A stretch of 6,080 nucleotides of DNA from an uncultured Verrucomicrobiae bacterium (GTDB lineage: Bacteria; Verrucomicrobiota; Verrucomicrobiia; Verrucomicrobiales; DEV007): assembly GCA_937898895.1 (NCBI GenBank), contig CALDKL010000731.1, positions 1-6,080 on the forward strand, given 5' to 3'. Below are positions 4,837-6,080 of the stretch, one piece after another. The translations under genes and the position numbers were made by a program. Position 1 is the stretch's first letter. Each line of letters opens with the position of its first letter. The notes under the pieces are model-generated. The model made no database searches, was not told the DNA's origin, and saw only the letters and a program-made list of their open reading frames with translations.

Positions 4837-5994
4837 ATGGAAAAACGCTGCTATTACGAAGTGCTGGAGGTCGCGCGCGAAGCCTCGGCAGGCGAGATCA
4901 AAAAATCCTACCGCCGTCTCGCCATGCAGTACCATCCGGACAAGAATCCGGAAGACAAGGACGCAGAGGATAAATTCAAGGAGATCGGCGAGGCATACGA
5001 GATCCTCACCGACGATCAAAAACGGGCCGCCTACGACCGCTACGGGCACCGCGCGTTCAGCCAGGGAACCGGGCCTTCTGCAGGCGGGCGAGGGGTCGAT
5101 CCCTTCGACATTTTCCGGGAAGTCTTCGGGGGTGGTGGCGGGGGTGGTGGTATTTTCGAGGAATTCTTCGGCGGAGGCGGCAGTCGGGCGACCCGGGCCG
5201 AGCGTCGCAAGCGCGGGACCGATCTGCGCTATGATCTCCAGATCACCCTCGAAGAGGCGGCCGAGGGAGTGGAGAAAGAGTTGAAGATCGAGCGGCTCGT
5301 TTCCTGCGAAACCTGCACGGGTAGCGGCGCGCAGGACGGTCGTGCCGAGGTGCGCTCGTGCACAACTTGTGGAGGGGTTGGCCAGGTCATCACCAGTCGC
5401 GGGTTTTTCCAAGTGCAGCAACCCTGTCCTACTTGTGCGGGGGCCGGGGAATCGATCACCAATCCCTGCCGAGATTGCAAGGGGGAAGGACGCTCCAAGG
5501 GAAACAGCCGCATCAAACTGAAAATCCCCCCCGGCATGATCGACGGGGGAAGGCTCCGCTCCGTCGGCCACGGCGACGCAGGCCAGCAGGGCGGCACTCC
5601 GGGCGATCTCTATGTCGTCGTCCATATCAAGGACCACGAAGTCTTTGATCGCGACGGCTCGGATCTCTATTGCGAGGTCCCTCTGCCCTTCACCCTCGCC
5701 GCTCTCGGAGGCGAGCTTCTCGTGCCCACCCTGAACGGCAAAGCCTCCGTCAAAGTGTCTCCCGGCACCCAGACAAACACCTCCTTCCGACTCCGTGAAA
5801 AGGGACTCCCCGATCTGCAAACGGGACGAAAGGGCGACCTCCTCGTCAATGTCCAGGTCGAGGTGCCCGTGAAACTGACGAAGGAACAGGAGCGACTTCT
5901 CCACGAGTTCGCCGGCACGGTCACCGACAAGAATCACCCGGTCGGCGAAAGTTTCTTTGAGAAGGCGAAGCGGTTCTTCACCGGTGGCTCGTGA
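4837..5994 (+). CDS. dnaJ: chaperone DnaJ (type I Hsp40)
   Basis: DnaJ binds unfolded polypeptides, passes them to DnaK and stimulates DnaK ATPase through its J-domain. The 385-residue protein has all type I parts. The J-domain (about 5-71) carries the essential His-Pro-Asp at 33-35 in MQYHPDKNPED, and ends with AYDRYGH. A Gly/Phe-rich linker (about 72-118) includes an unbroken run of eight glycines at 98-105. The zinc-binding domain has four complete CxxCxGxG repeats starting at Cys157 (CETCTGSG), Cys175 (CTTCGGVG), Cys197 (CPTCAGAG) and Cys211 (CRDCKGEG), so both zinc sites should form. The C-terminal substrate domains contain KIPPGMIDGGRLR, GDLYVVVHIKDHEVFDRDGSDL and LAALGGELLVPTLNG, all typical. 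The ATG lies 3 nt after the grpE stop, without a clear Shine-Dalgarno motif, so coupled translation with grpE is likely. No dnaK is present here. Confidence 0.98.
   Translation: MEKRCYYEVLEVAREASAGEIKKSYRRLAMQYHPDKNPEDKDAEDKFKEIGEAYEILTDDQKRAAYDRYGHRAFSQGTGPSAGGRGVDPFDIFREVFGGGGGGGGIFEEFFGGGGSRATRAERRKRGTDLRYDLQITLEEAAEGVEKELKIERLVSCETCTGSGAQDGRAEVRSCTTCGGVGQVITSRGFFQVQQPCPTCAGAGESITNPCRDCKGEGRSKGNSRIKLKIPPGMIDGGRLRSVGHGDAGQQGGTPGDLYVVVHIKDHEVFDRDGSDLYCEVPLPFTLAALGGELLVPTLNGKASVKVSPGTQTNTSFRLREKGLPDLQTGRKGDLLVNVQVEVPVKLTKEQERLLHEFAGTVTDKNHPVGESFFEKAKRFFTGGS
5128..5151 (+). repeat. 12-bp tandem duplication inside the dnaJ Gly/Phe linker
   Basis: Two adjacent 12-bp units, GGGGGTGGTGGC (5128-5139) and GGGGGTGGTGGT (5140-5151), differ only in the last base. 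They are in frame and encode Gly4 twice (residues 98-105). The near identity at nucleotide level suggests a recent slippage duplication rather than independent glycine codons. The G-rich strand could also form a two-tetrad G-quadruplex. Confidence 0.7.
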
Positions 5995-6041
5995 GCCCGG
6001 GTGGCCAGCGAGGACCCGCGCAAATCGGAAGGTGCCGCGCA

Positions 6042-6070
6042 TTGACCGATCCCCGTCGCTCGGCCAGAAT
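6042..6070 (+). promoter_or_regulatory. sigma-70-like promoter pointing out of the right edge
   Basis: After dnaJ the last 86 bp hold no convincing gene. TTGACC (6042-6047, 5 of 6 to TTGACA) is followed at exactly 17 bp by CAGAAT (6065-6070, 4 of 6 to TATAAT). Transcription would begin about 6077, coinciding with an ATG at 6077-6079, so the next gene either has a leaderless start there or begins beyond the window. This is the best-matching promoter pair I found in the window, but it rests on motif matching alone. Confidence 0.4.
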
Positions 6071-6080
6071 CCCGCAATGA

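Noticed and set aside
5982..6000. GC-rich hairpin at the dnaJ stop as a terminator
   Set aside because: Only GGCT/AGCC pairs around a 4-nt loop, and no T-tract follows.
4219..6042. 607-codon open frame on the minus strand
   Set aside because: It lies antisense to grpE and dnaJ, whose plus-strand products are unambiguous. The frame follows from codon bias of those genes.
5991..6080. 29-codon frame starting with GTG that overlaps the dnaJ stop and ends at the window edge
   Set aside because: Very short, Arg/Pro-rich, no recognisable motif, and it runs through the better-supported promoter boxes at 6042-6070.

Overview
The window is a stretch of housekeeping and signalling genes from a moderately GC-rich bacterium. 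One gene at the left edge reads leftward; the other six read rightward. Gene content and style (a STAS protein with a D-S-T-F phosphosite and a helical tail, a membrane-anchored GAF/SpoIIE phosphatase, an unrecognised small lipoprotein, grpE followed directly by dnaJ) suggest the Verrucomicrobiota or relatives. That placement is inference from general familiarity; there is no rRNA or other decisive marker here.

Layout. 1-570 (minus): 5' part of rsmE, a 16S rRNA uridine methyltransferase, running off the left edge. 571-632: short divergent intergenic region. 633-1460: mazG, a two-domain nucleoside triphosphate pyrophosphohydrolase. 1461-1586: leader region with an AT-rich promoter-like patch and a perfect 8-bp hairpin. 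1587-2060: a small lipoprotein of unknown function. 2061-2196: gene-free, with a strong GC-rich hairpin. 2197-2730: STAS-domain anti-sigma-factor-antagonist-like protein. 2754-4199: membrane-anchored GAF + PP2C/SpoIIE phosphatase. 4264-4833: grpE. 4837-5994: dnaJ. 5995-6080: no convincing gene, but a sigma-70-like promoter pointing out of the window.

How the genes fit together. The STAS protein and the phosphatase form the output half of a partner-switching pathway: the phosphatase would dephosphorylate the STAS serine, letting the STAS protein sequester its partner, usually an anti-sigma kinase. No kinase or sigma factor is present here. The pair lies directly upstream of grpE-dnaJ on the same strand with small gaps, so stress signalling and co-chaperone expression may be linked; that is inference. 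GrpE (nucleotide exchange) and DnaJ (J-domain plus zinc finger) serve DnaK, which is not in the window.

I found no mobile element, CRISPR array, tRNA, rRNA or clear novel defence or biosynthetic system. The most worthwhile items for a second look are the partner-switching/chaperone linkage, the unassigned lipoprotein with related hairpins on both sides, and the lack of Shine-Dalgarno motifs at all seven starts.
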